A stretch of DNA of 64,000 nt from Lota lota (taxonomy: Eukaryota; Chordata; Actinopteri; Gadiformes; Lotidae), in assembly GCA_026745465.1 (NCBI GenBank), contig JACYXH010000310.1, forward strand, positions 6,626,501 through 6,690,500. Reading direction: 5' to 3'. Shown one piece after another: positions 36,204-47,761 of the stretch; the first letter of the stretch is position 1, and each line of letters begins with the position of its first letter. The notes beneath the pieces were generated by a model. The model was not told the origin of the DNA. It worked only from the letters and a program-made list of their open reading frames with translations, and made no database searches. The position numbers and the translations under genes are program-made.

Positions 36204-36564
36204 TAGCAGTTACAGCTCTCCCTCACATAAAGCAGCAATAGGACTGTGTGGGCGTTGCTGAACCAGAGACTATTGTCAGTTTGCCCTTTGCCAGTAACTC
36301 CTCACTGTACTCATCAAGCACAGTCAGAGATAGCGGGGGAGACTGAGGGGGAGAGAGGCAGCCATAGAGAGAGGGGGAGAGGGGGAGATATGGAAAGAGG
36401 GAGGGAGAGAGATAGTTTTGTGTAGGAAACTAGGAAAGAAATAAGAGAGTAGAAAGATAAATATAAGACACATACACAATACATGGCAGCATCGGTGTGG
36501 ATATTTTTTCCTGGAAAGTTTTTCCTGTTTTAGTGGGCGGCGCTAGGGGAGGCTAACGTTATAT

Positions 36565-36700
36565 TGTGTATTTAATATATGCCATTTGGCAGACACTTTT
36601 ATCAAAAGCTTCTGCCAGAGTGCATGCATTTCCTAGCATGGGTGGCTCCTGGTGGGAATGGAACCCCTAACCCTGGCACTGTTTACACATGACCAACCAT
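36565..36700 (-). repeat. SINE remnant
   Basis: On the minus strand GGGGTTCCATTCCCACCAGG (B-box-like) is followed by CACCCATGCTAGG and a tail complementary to ATGCCATTTGGCAGACACTT. This is the ubiquitous teleost SINE tail that ends in GCTAAATGGCAT. Confidence 0.6.
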
Positions 36701-36757
36701 GTGTTTGGTGTGTGTATGAGGGATGATTCAGGCGTATGTGTGTGTTTGTCCGTATAA

Positions 36758-36759
<2 letters not shown>

Positions 36760-36796
<37 letters not shown>
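36760..36796 (+). repeat. (GT)n microsatellite
   Basis: About 18 GT units. Confidence 0.95.
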
Positions 36797-36799
<3 letters not shown>

Positions 36800-37039
36800 G
36801 TTATGTTAGTGAGGAAGGCTTGTCTTGAAGCTGTGTGCAAGTATGCATCCAGATGAGTCCATACGACCTTAAGGTGAGTGTGAATCTCACACACAGAATT
36901 TTTTTTTTTTTATGATTTTGATCATGTTTTATATTTTGCCATTGATACATATGTATTTCTCTTGCATTTCTCATACATAAGGGACCTTTTCCAAAGATAC
37001 CTTCCGTAAATGTTTTATTAAGCAGACAATCTCTTGACA

Positions 37040-37290
37040 AATCTTGATTTTGTGTACACCAATGGGAAAATCTTTAATTTATATGGGATTACCAATCCAT
37101 AATGCGAATGCTGGCAAAATACAAAAGAAATCCTGTGTTCAGTTAATGGTCAATTCCCTCTTAACGGCCAGCAGAGTGGAATAGGGGGAGCCAATAAGGG
37201 AGTCTATAGTCCCTCTGTCTTCAAGCTACTGTCTTGTTATTGTTTTTATGGCCTGTGAATGAAACTCCAATAACCACAGAGGCATGCTGA
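37040..37290. other. unique block, candidate conserved non-coding element
   Basis: Repeat-free sequence between two microsatellites, with AT-rich words such as TCTTTAATTTATATGGGATT. No frame of interest. The suggestion rests on composition alone. Confidence 0.2.
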
Positions 37291-37309
37291 CAACACTGCA
37301 AAAAACAGA

Positions 37310-37480
37310 TACCCACGCACACACACACGCACCCACACACACACACACAAACACATACACACAGGCAGGGCATAGGCACAGGGACACATACACATCACAC
37401 ACAAAGGCACAGGCACACATTCAGGCACACGTATATGCACGCACATACTCACACACACACACGCAAACACACACAAACAG

Positions 37481-37511
<31 letters not shown>

Positions 37512-37716
37512 AACGCACATAAACACACACACCAAATGGGCTGACTTCTTAGCGTGTGTCTGTTGGGATTCAATTAAAGCAGCAGTTAAGTGAGGCTGGG
37601 CTGCCTACTTCACAGCCTACCGGTCCGAGCTTCACACACTCTCCCCTCCTGCCTGTTAGCTCTCATTAATACCACCACGCAACGGGAGGGGAGGGGACAC
37701 GTATGTGTGTGTGGGG

Positions 37717-37750
<34 letters not shown>

Positions 37751-37945
37751 CCTATGGTCATGACTTGCATAACCAGCCAATGTACTGCTGCACTTATCTC
37801 CCACTCAATGTGAGCCCATCAACACACACACACTCACAGACACATAGGCATCTCAAGTCGGATTCACGCTGTGGAAATGAATGTGTGTGTGTGTGTGTAT
37901 GTGTGTGTGAGTGTGTGGACTGCTTTCCTCTCTTTTGCTCTTATG
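37310..37945. repeat. CA and GT microsatellite cluster
   Basis: CA tract at 37316-37532, GT tracts at 37703-37748 and 37882-37916. Confidence 0.93.
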
Positions 37946-38159
37946 AATGCAGACACAGTCTCATTTACAGGCAAGCAGAGAGACAGATAGAGAGAGAGAG
38001 AGAGAGGGAGAGGGAGAGAGAGAGTATTGTAAAGAAGATTAGAACTATTATCTCTCAGTTGCCATGGAGACCTGAAACTCATTTATCATCTACAATACAT
38101 ATAATACATGCACCTGTAGCAATACTGCCTATCTGGCTACAGTTACTAATGGAACACAC

Positions 38160-38171
38160 ATACACACACAA

Positions 38172-38234
<63 letters not shown>

Positions 38235-38260
38235 AACACATGCATGCACACACACACGGT
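38160..38260 (+). repeat. (CA)n microsatellite
   Basis: About 36 CA units followed by a shorter imperfect CA stretch. Confidence 0.95.
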
Positions 38261-38387
38261 GTGCTCTATGTGTGTGTGTGTGAGCAGAGATTTCTATCAC
38301 CCGTAGAACTGTCTCGGAACGCTGTATTAGCCCCTTATTAAAAAAGGACAAGAAGAGCGAGCCGAAATGAAGTCGGCTGTAACCAAA

Positions 38388-38646
38388 TAGATCTCTCTCT
38401 CTCTCCCGTCCCTTTATCTCTCTCTGTCTCCCCTCTCTCTTCCCTCTCTCTCTTTCACTTTCCCCCTCTCACTTTCTCATTCCCCTTCTCTTTCTTGCCT
38501 TATCCTTCCCATCTCTCTACCTCGTCCCTCTCTCTCTCTCTGTCTCTCTCTCTATCCCCCTCTCTCTCTCTTTCCCCATTTTTCTCTCCCTCTCCATCCT
38601 ATCTCTCTCTTTCCATCCCTTTTTATCTATCTTACTCCCCTCCCCC

Positions 38647-38690
<44 letters not shown>

Positions 38691-38880
38691 CTATCTCTAC
38701 CTCTGGCTTGCTGTGTAATGAAGTTGTCTCACAGTAGTGATATTAAGCTGTTGGTCGGAGGGAAGGTATGGAGGGAGAGAGAGATCGAGATTGAGAGAAG
38801 AGATAGGGAGAAGGGGAGAGAGAGGGAGAAGGGGAGAGAGAGGGAGAAAGACATTGAGATAGAGAGAGCGAGAGATAGGA
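38388..38880. repeat. CT-rich then GA-rich simple sequence
   Basis: Pyrimidine-rich at 38392-38700 and purine-rich at 38764-38880, of opposite strand bias, about 60 bp apart. Confidence 0.85.
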
Positions 38881-39011
38881 GGTGCCCCTGCTGCCAATCA
38901 ATCATTATCTGGTGGATGAATTGTGATGGGATTGATTAAAGTGTGTCAGTAACATACCGGCGTTACGATGAGTTAATTTACTGTGTGATTCAGGCCACTG
39001 GTGCATTAAAC

Positions 39012-39120
<109 letters not shown>

Positions 39121-39309
39121 TCGTTTCTTTATCTCCATCACTCTTTGTCCTCTTGCTCCATTCTCTCTCTCTTTCTCTCTCTCACTCTCACTCTCACCAT
39201 CTTTGTCTCCCTCTCCAGCCCCATTTCTTCTTCATCACTTTCTTCTCTTTGTCCATCCCTCCATTCTCCCTCCATCACTTGTTTTGATCCCTACTCCCTA
39301 CTCCGTCAT

Positions 39310-39312
39310 CCC

Positions 39313-39375
<63 letters not shown>

Positions 39376-39451
39376 CTGATGCCCCCCCCCCCCCCCCACA
39401 CACACACATGCACAGACAGAGACACACAAAAGCACACACACACACAAACAG

Positions 39452-39483
<32 letters not shown>

Positions 39484-39490
39484 GCTTACG
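39310..39490 (+). repeat. compound (CT)n, poly-C, (CA)n
   Basis: A CT tract (39314-39373) leads through CCCTGATG into a C run of about 16 and then CA repeats. Confidence 0.95.
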
Positions 39491-39534
39491 GAGACAATAA
39501 CACACATGCACATACACATCATAAAGCAATAAAA

Positions 39535-39960
39535 GGCCAGTAATTGCAGTTACATGGAAATGTTGTTTGGCTCTTGCTGTTGTCCAGCCCCGAGGTGCCA
39601 CCAACTTCCACTCACATTTAAAACATTAGGAAATAAAACAGTTGGCACAATGCAATTACTGTAAACACCTCTGTCTGCAGCGACAACAACACCTTATCAC
39701 AACAACAAACTTGGGCCAGAATTAAAAAGTGAGAAAGGATATTTTCCTTCTTTTCTTTCTAAATGGACTTTGTTTCTTTGTGCAAGCCGAAACACGTTCC
39801 AAGTACACCGCAAAGTCATTTACGAGATACAAGCAGAAGCTGCCGCACAGGCAGAAATGTAGCACAACCCCCCCGCGACAAAAAACAAGAAAGTATAATA
39901 CAGTGTTCCCACACTGATCTATCTGGCCTTGGCCAGGACAGGTGCTGATAACCTGCCACA
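39535..39960. other. unique block, candidate conserved non-coding element
   Basis: Repeat-free sequence with words such as GCCAGTAATTGCAGTTACAT and GCACAATGCAATTACTG. No exon recognised. Confidence 0.2.
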
Positions 39961-40114
39961 GCTAAGTCTAGATATTACACAGCAGTCATAATTGACCAGT
40001 CGGACTCATATCAGATCTAACACAACAAAACCCAGTTCACTGAACACCGACTGCTGGCTCACCTCTTTTAACTCCCAATCTGAACCTTATGATGGTGCAA
40101 GCCAGGGGTTCTAA

Positions 40115-40121
40115 TGTCAAA

Positions 40122-40163
<42 letters not shown>

Positions 40164-40221
40164 ACGCAGATATCACACACATGCATACATCACACACACC
40201 AGGCAGACAGACAGACAAATA

Positions 40222-40254
<33 letters not shown>

Positions 40255-40255
40255 T
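40115..40255 (+). repeat. (CA)n microsatellites
   Basis: CA tracts at 40121-40160 and 40222-40252, separated by an AGACAGACAGACAAATAGA stretch. Confidence 0.95.
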
Positions 40256-41154
40256 AACACTCATGCATGAAAACACATGCAAACAGACACACAGCATTAA
40301 TTATTGCTGAAAAGGTTTTGAATTGAGTGGGACGGTGTAGCACACAGCAGAGGATGTGCTCACAGTGGGGAGTGGTTTTAGAAACACAGTGGGCTCGCTG
40401 GGCTGCAATACATGGGGAGGGTTATTCATTTAAATTATTTGTTTCTGCTGGAGGCCTCCTGCCGGTTGCAGTGATGCTGCTAAAGGTTATGGTTTATCTG
40501 TGATTACAATTACACAGTGTGTTGGATTTTGTTGGTTTATCTATCCATCTATATATCCCCCTGCTTGTGTGTCCGTCTGTCTGTCTGTCTGCCTGTCTGC
40601 CTGATCATCGATTGAACTCAATCTTACAGCTCCTTAAAGACCAATATTTTCTACCTTCCCGGGTAATAAGGGGTTACGGTAAAATTTTCGTTTGTATTTT
40701 TCTTCAGTTAATCAATGCTGCAGAAGGTCCCCATCATCCACCTGACGAGCAGCAGAGAGCGATTAAAGGCCCAATGAAAAGATTGGAGGAGTGAATGATG
40801 GCGTGATGACAATGCACAGAATATAGTGAGAGAGAGAGGGAGGGAGAGAGAGAGACAGAGAGAGAGATTAAGAGTGAGCACCGTGACATTCCAGGATGGG
40901 CCGATCAGTGGAAGGAAGAACGTAAGGAGGCGTGACAACGGAGATGGAGAGCGAGCGTGGTGGGAGATACGTGAGAGAAATGTAGATGAAGAGCGAGAGA
41001 GTGAGGAAGAGAGTGAGGGAGAGAGCGGCTGAGAGAGAGAGATAGAGAAAGAGAGAAAGATGGAGGTGATAGTTTAGGCATACATGTGGTGGTTTAGTGT
41101 GAAATAGATCACTTACACATAGAACCCTGCCTTTATCTCAGGGAAGACTATATT

Positions 41155-41157
41155 GGT

Positions 41158-41192
<35 letters not shown>

Positions 41193-41410
41193 CCCCCCCC
41201 CCCCCCCCACACATACACACAGCCTTGTACATGCAAACACATAAGCTTAAACTCTTTCTCTCTTTTACAATCACAAAAACACATGCACGCACCCACACAC
41301 ACACACATGTTAACACACTGCCCAATGCATGCACAAGTCCAGACACACACATCCACTCCCCCCCCCCCCCCCCCCCCACCCCCCCCCCCCCCACACACAC
41401 ACACACATAC
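41155..41410 (+). repeat. compound (CA)n and poly-C runs
   Basis: CA then C at 41157-41208, C then CA at 41357-41407. Proline- or glycine-rich frames here are translations of the runs. Confidence 0.95.
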
Positions 41411-42014
41411 ATACACATACACAGCCTCAGCAACAGCTATGGGAGATGAAAGGAAGAAGAAGAAGACATCTGAGGATTGGCTGTAATTGGTCGAGAACGA
41501 GAACAATAACAAAAGGGCCCACAGACCCCATAAACACCATCAACTACTGCATCAACCACAAACACATCAACAGCAACAATAACAACATGTAAGACAAAAA
41601 ATATACAACAACAATTGGCACAATAAATGTCCCTATCACAAGTGATGTTCATATATCATATTCATATGAACACACACGGATGCACAAACATACACACACA
41701 CACACAAACACACACACAGTGTGTTACATTGTATAAACAGTTCACAATGAGGGAGAGAACATGCAGAGTGAAAGCTGGGCTCTATACTGGTTGCTGTGTG
41801 TTCTGTATTCATGTGCGTGTTTTGTATACTTCTGTCTTTATTCCTGAATAGGCTGGGTTGGTCCAGCCTCTCCGGAGACTGGAGCAAAGCTTTGAGAGGC
41901 GAAAAGACACAAACATGACCGCCACTGTTCGCATCTGCGTGAGAGTGTTGTCTTGAGGAATGGACAGAGAGAAGATTACCCACAGAGATATTTGCAAATA
42001 AACAATGCAAAAAA

Positions 42015-42120
42015 CACACCAACACACACACACACACAATTACATACGCATACACACACACACACACACACACACACTCGTGCACACACAAAACGGTATA
42101 CATCCCAACACACACATACA
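42015..42120 (+). repeat. (CA)n microsatellite
   Basis: Imperfect CA over about 100 bp. Confidence 0.93.
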
Positions 42121-42207
42121 CAGATATCCCATAGACTAAGCCCGGCAATGCATTCTGCTTTTGAAGATGCTCTTGGCATCATCTATTTTATGTAAAAAAT
42201 TTAATTG

Positions 42208-42234
42208 CCTGTTATGGCTGTGAGCCATAACAGG
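42208..42234. other. perfect 12-bp hairpin
   Basis: CCTGTTATGGCT, loop GTG, then the exact complement AGCCATAACAGG. It lies in otherwise unique sequence. Confidence 0.85.
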
Positions 42235-42944
42235 TAAAGAACATGCTAGAGGTAATGCTGACTGTTGCAGTACATCACCAATAAATACATTTATCACCTC
42301 CAAATGTGTGATACAGGCAAGAGTCTCTGCTTAATAATATGGTATGGAGGAGAAAATCAAGCACACCACTCTGGCTTTAAACAGGCGACCTGTGATTGAA
42401 TTATTTCAATGGTCTGGGTAGAGAATCAGGAATTTGTCATTGAACTATTTCATTAAGCCAGGAACCTTGGCTTGATACGACTAAGTATAGGGTTTCAAAC
42501 CGGGTACTGTCTGGGCTGGCACGCCACTTCATCCACCACCACATCCACCACCACTACCCACACCACCACCACCTATTGTAATTTTAAAGCAGCTCCACGC
42601 ATACAAAGATACGAGCACACGGGGCTTTTTAACCTTTCCTCTCTCGCTGATCGAGGGAACGACCTCGCATTTATGAGATGTTAAGAGAAAAAGGGCAGGG
42701 GAAAATTAATGTAGACAGGTGGTTATTTGGCACTCAGCCCTTTTGCTGGAAGATCTGCCTCCCATGAACTCCTCTCATAATAATATGTCTCTTTTCCCTG
42801 TCCTCCCCCCTCTCCTCTCTCCTCCTGGCTGCTGCTCACTGGGGGAGGTGTGGTTCCCTGGCTGTTTAACACCACACCAGATACCTGTCTTTACTCGGCT
42901 CCACCCGAGCTTTGCTACATCTCAGACCTTTGCTCAGAACCAAT

Positions 42945-43198
42945 ATCTTCCTCATCAACCCCAATCCTCTTCATCTTCCTCCTTTTTCCTACTCCATCTC
43001 CTCTACCTCCTCCTTCTCTTCCTACTCCAACTCCTGCTCCTCCACTTCTCCTCCTCATACTCTACCTCCTCCTCTTCCGCCGCCTCCTCCTCCTCATCAT
43101 CATCCTCCACCTCCTCCTCTTCCTCCACCTCCTCCTCCACCACCTCCTCTTCCACCACCTCCTTCTCTTCCTCCTCCACATTCTCCTCCTCTGCTCCT
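42945..43198 (+). repeat. (TCC)n-type degenerate trinucleotide repeat
   Basis: CTCCTCCTC and TCCACCTCC units for about 250 bp. Proline/serine-rich frames (and glutamate-rich ones on the other strand) are translations of the repeat. Confidence 0.9.
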
Positions 43199-43249
43199 GG
43201 TGTGTTAAACACCACAGCAGTACTTTGATTGCAGTCTTTAGGCTCCTTG

Positions 43250-43440
43250 CTAAGATAAGATAAGTTAAGATATTACTTTATTTTTCTTGGGGGAAATTAT
43301 TGTGCAGCAGTTACAGTAAAAAGTAGGAAAGGAGCAAACATATAGAGTGCAAATATTCAAATAAACAATATAAGAGTAAAGTATCAGTAAGGTGCAATAA
43401 CCATATGTACAGCCAGAAATGTGACAGGTAACCATAGGTA
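43250..43440. repeat. old retroposon tail with AAGATA repeats
   Basis: CTAAGATAAGATAAGTTAAG followed by CTTTATTTTTCTTGGGGGAA and an A-rich stretch resembles the 3' end of common fish non-LTR retroposons. A similar GGGGAAATTGGCTGTGAAGC occurs at about 49240. The family is not assigned. Confidence 0.4.
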
Positions 43441-43959
43441 ACATACCAAAAAAAGTTAACTCGCGATGGCTTCTCTCAAATCTTGTGCCTAGAACCAATA
43501 TCTTCCTCCTCCTCATGGTCTTCCTACTCCTCCACCTCTTTCTCTTTTGGGTTCACTCACACTTTAAATTAAAAGAATTACGCTCACTCTCATTAATCCA
43601 AACACTTCTATATTTGCACAAAGACACAGCAGGCAGATCAAAATACTATATAAATTGTATTTTTGTATCCATAGTGAAAAGCCAAATGTAACTCATGTTA
43701 CATTATATGCATGTGAGTGGATTGTGCATTTATTGAAATGCTTACTCTCCACTAAAAGAGACCTGCATGGCCTTTCGAGTGGGTATTTACCTTTATGTCA
43801 TCAGCTGAAAGTCCATCAACGAAAGGTCCATCCATGTTGTAAAACAAATCCTTCTATACTGTGCTCCCCCATTCACTGCAAGTGTGTTGCCAGGTTAGCT
43901 GGGTCACTGTTTATGAGTGCATACTTAAGTATGTGTGAGGTTAAGGTTATGTATGTAGG

Positions 43960-44222
43960 GATGTAGGCATGCAGGTATGCAGGTATGCAGGTATGCATGT
44001 ATGCATGTATGTATGTGTGTTTAAATGCATAAATGTGTGTAGGTATCTCAGTGTGGCTGGTATGTATGTATGTATGTATGTATGTATGTATGTATGTATG
44101 TATGTATGTATGTATGTATGTATGTATCTATGCATGCATGTATGCATACATGCATGTATGTATGTATGTATAAATGTATGAATGTATAAATGTATAAATG
44201 TGTGTATGTGTGTATGTGTGTG
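43960..44222 (+). repeat. (ATGT)n tetranucleotide array
   Basis: A long ATGT run at about 44059-44127 with variant GCAT units on either side. A perfect 24-bp palindrome, CATGCATGTATG plus its complement, lies at 44133-44156. Confidence 0.95.
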
Positions 44223-44439
44223 TGGCTGTGTGTGTGGTTAGCACAGCCTGGCAATGCCCAGCCTATTGGCACAACGTCCTGGTCTGCAAGGACATTCATT
44301 AAGTTACCCCTCCTCTTGGAGTGGAGGAGGAGGAGGGAGGGGGGCGAGCTGGAGGTGGGAGGTGGGAGGAGGGTGAGGTGGAGGTGGAATGGGGGTGGAG
44401 GTGTGGGGGTCGGGGTGGAAGGAGTCTAGCAGGGTCCAC

Positions 44440-44560
44440 AGATAACAGCAGTGACCCTGAGGTAATTGGCAATTAGGAAGACATTACCGTTGTGATACCA
44501 ATAAGGCTGTAATTAGGTTTTTTTCTCTCCTGCTGAGGTTGGTGTGTGAGTTTATGTGTG
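44440..44560. promoter_or_regulatory. candidate enhancer-like block rich in homeodomain cores
   Basis: Within 80 bp occur GGTAATTGGC, GGCAATTAGG and CTGTAATTAGG, i.e. three ATTA/AATT cores in unique sequence flanked by simple repeats. This resembles vertebrate conserved non-coding elements; conservation cannot be tested here. Confidence 0.25.
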
Positions 44561-44741
44561 TGTTTTTATAAGGTGTTCAGATACTGTGTCTGACTTATTT
44601 TCTCTCACTCGCTCTCCATCTCTCTGTCTCTTTCTCTATTTTTCCTTCACGTGTATGTCAGTGTAAATATGTGTTGTAGCGCGGCCTATGCCACTCAACA
44701 GGGTTCGAATAAACAAGGAGACACAGTTATCACGTGCAGCG

Positions 44742-44969
44742 GTGTGTGTGTGAGTGAGTGAGTGAGTGTGTGTGAGCATGTGTGAGTGAATGAGTGAGTG
44801 AGTGAGTGACTAAGTTTGTGCGAGTGAGTAAGTGAATGAGTGAGTGATTAAGTGGTATTTGCACTGATATGTAAAGGGCAACTGCATAGTCTGAACACAC
44901 AGAACTGGTCGAATGCAATGACTATACTGTGTGTGCGTGTGTGTGTTTGTATAAGGTGTGTGTGTGTGT

Positions 44970-45012
<43 letters not shown>

Positions 45013-45022
45013 CGTGTGCATG
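44742..45022 (+). repeat. (GTGA)n and (GT)n microsatellites
   Basis: GAGT/GTGA units at 44742-44860 and a GT tract at 44930-45022. Confidence 0.95.
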
Positions 45023-45377
45023 GTTAAAAAGTTTCAGGCAAGCATGCAGCAATCTTAAATCTGATTTCATTTTAACATAATCCAGAGTGGTGTGTGAGGA
45101 CAGAGTTCAACTCCTTACTTCATGGACTCATTTTAATAACTTCTGAGATGGCTCTCTTTTCTCTCTCGGAGAACACACTTCCAGCCATGGAGCGGTACAC
45201 ACACTGCAGGTAGTGAAGCGACAGTGAAGTACAAGAACATCCCAGATATTGTTCATTCATGTTGAAGTATTACGGTCTGGTATAATGTTGAATACCATAT
45301 GCCTATTTAGTCCCAACAATTCAACAAAGTCCTAAAAATTCATATTTTAAGGACAAACATTTCTTAAAATATAGGCT

Positions 45378-45835
45378 AAAATATAGGCTAGCCCAGGACA
45401 GCTAGAGGGAGTGGGCTAAAGGCTAGCCCAGGACAGGTACAAGAAGTGGGCTAAAAGCTAGCCCGGGGCAGGTAGAGGGAGTGGGCTAAAGGCTAGCCCA
45501 GGACAGGTAGAGGGAGTGGGCTAAAGGCTAACCCAGGACAGGTACAGGAAGTGGGCTAAAAGCTAGCCCGCGGCAGGTAGAGGGAGTGTGCTAAAGGCTA
45601 GCGCAGGACAGGTAGAGGGAGTGGGCTAAAGGCTAGCCCAGGACAGGTAGAGGGAGTGGGCTAAAGGCTAGCCCAGGACAGGTAGAGGGAGTGGGCTAAA
45701 GGCTAGCCCAGGACAGGTAGAGGGAATGGGCTAAAGGCTGGCCCAGGACAAGTAGAAGGATTGGGCTAAAGGCTAACCCAGGATGGATAGAGGAAGGGGG
45801 CTTATTTCTAACCCAAGACAAGTAGGAGCAGGAAG
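45378..45835 (+). repeat. 35-bp minisatellite, about 13 copies
   Basis: The unit begins GGGCTAAAGGCTAGCCCAGG and continues ACAGGTAGAGGGAGT. Unit starts fall exactly every 35 bp from 45413 to 45798, with degraded edges. Variants (TACAAGAAGT or TACAGGAAGT; AAGCTAGCCCG) recur every third unit between 45413 and 45622, a 105-bp higher-order period. Confidence 0.97.
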
Positions 45836-45983
45836 TGTGTCATGTGGTTTGAGCAAAGGGATTCAGCAGTTCTGAATGGTGTTTACTCCCACCCGAAAGG
45901 TTCAGAGTATCATCCCTGACCAGCAATAGCCTACGCACACACAGACAGCTAGCTCCATCTGCTCAGTCATGGAGTGTATATTG

Positions 45984-46052
45984 AGAAAGAGAGAGAGAGA
46001 GTACGCGAGAGGGAGAGAGAGAGAGAGAGAGAGAGCAAGAGAGAAAGAGAGA
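45984..46052 (+). repeat. (GA)n microsatellite
   Basis: Imperfect GA tract. Confidence 0.93.
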
Positions 46053-46145
46053 GAGACTGACTTCCTATGCTGTATCTGTTCATCGTCCCACACAGCACAG
46101 TCCCCAGGTCTGAGTGCTGAACCTCCATCAGCGGTTGACCTGTAT

Positions 46146-46160
46146 CCAGCAGGTGGCAGG
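46146..46160 (+). promoter_or_regulatory. CTCF-like motif
   Basis: CCAGCAGGTGGCAGG matches the vertebrate CTCF core CCAGCAGGTGGCAGC at all but the last base. Confidence 0.5.
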
Positions 46161-46904
46161 GTGATGGGCTATATAACACTGCAGTCCTTAATGTAAGTGT
46201 TATTTTATTTGAATGTATTTATATATCACCTCTTTTCAAGTCAAGTACATTTGATTATTATTTACACTTTTTATTTAAATATAATATATAAATCCAGTAT
46301 TCTCACTGCCGTGGTATCATCACCATTTCTAACTGGGAAAGACAAAATCTTAATTGTATTACAGCTGGTTGCACAAGTAATTATAGCATTCATCTCGTGA
46401 AATGTTACCTTTCTTAATAATTAAGTTAACTCAGAAATAACACAAGGTTGTTTTTGTTGTTTTAACATTATTTACTTATTTAATTTAGAATATTTTATTT
46501 CCCTTAATAATGTATGCAGTTTGTAAAAAGTTACAGTTCATTTATCATGGCACAGTGCTACTTTGTATTCCAACTGTGTCTGAAAGAGACTTAAAGCCCA
46601 GAATGGAATATGGAGTTAGTGCTCTGATTTATACACTAGAAGTACACAAATAAACATGCACACGAACAGACACACAGATGCACAGACGCACAGACGCACA
46701 TAATGTACAATGTAGAAATGAAGATTAGTACTTTCCAATACATTTCTTAAATAATTATTGTTCTTGGCCCCACCCATTTGTAAATGGTTCATTAGACTTA
46801 CCTTAGAAACTATGGAATTGTTTTTATTTAAGTTGAACAATTACTTCAGTTTTCCTCTGTTGTCGTATCTTCATAAATACTTGATATGTTCTTGCAGATA
46901 TTTT

Positions 46905-47157
46905 TACAATTTACTCTGAAAGCTGAAACTGTACTGTGAAAGGCAGCCTTGTTTGTATCTAAGGTATTACCATGTTCTTACCATCTCTCTTGTAATATAA
47001 TATTTCATTGTCTATGCAATAGAAATGAACTTGTACCATACATGTACAAAACAGCAAAACATAAAAAATTACTCAGTACTAAAACTGTACTTTAAAAGGA
47101 AGCCTTGTTTGTTTCCATGGTATTACCAGGCTCTTACCATATCCCTTGTAACAGGTC
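46905..47157 (+). repeat. diverged tandem duplication, about 156-bp period
   Basis: Copies at about 46905-47000 and 47062-47157 share AGCCTTGTTTGT, GGTATTACCA and CTTACCAT in order, at roughly 80 percent identity by eye. An old local duplication or two copies of one repeat. Confidence 0.75.
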
Positions 47158-47338
47158 ATTCCCTTTTTCATTAAATATTTAGCTTGCAGTGATGGTTGAT
47201 TTAATGGTTTCAAGCCAGTGTCACTTAAAGCACAAAGTACGAATGGAACTCCACTCAGCACTCCCACTGGCAGCGCCACTCAATGTTATTATATGTCATC
47301 ATACTCTATCTTTTCTAACTTAATTTGTTCTCTTCAAG

Positions 47339-47465
47339 TTCTCAGTATGATTTCACTACAGCAATGAACCGTCTCTGCCGAATCTATGTTGCAATGGAAG
47401 AGTACTGCACGGATGTCAATCAAGGCGGGTTCAATACCGCAGACGCTGTTATTACTGGTTTAAAG
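47339..47465 (+). other. candidate internal exon of an unrecognised gene
   Basis: A 127-bp open segment is bounded by a strong acceptor (branch-like TTTCTAACTTAAT, pyrimidine tract, TTCAAG) and a donor (TTAAAG then GTATGG). It encodes 42 residues including MNRLCRIYVAMEEYCTD after an incoming phase-2 codon. An upstream segment ending at 46192 (TTAAT then GTAAGTG) has the matching phase. I do not recognise the peptide. It could be a real exon, a pseudogene or chance. Confidence 0.25.
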
Positions 47466-47761
47466 GTATGGTATGTAACATTTCCTAGACCTATGTTACA
47501 TATTTTGTTGAGTTGTGTAGGCCGAATTACATTATCCCAAATGTTTCCAGGGAATGTTCAAACTCAGAGAACTACGTCGTTTTATTCAGGTTAATGGTCC
47601 GTTTCATTTGGTGAGGTTGCATGTCAATGACGTCCTATCCCCTTTAGCCCTAACTTTTGGGGAAACATAGGAAATGGTAATCCAGCAGAGATATGGTATT
47701 TCAATATCGATCCAGCAATATTCCAATGACAAGCGGCTCAGGCCAGCCATCAAGCTAATGC

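Noticed and set aside
42945-43228. Proline/serine-rich frames and an acidic frame on the other strand
   Set aside because: Produced by the TCC repeat; no splice signals or start context of interest.
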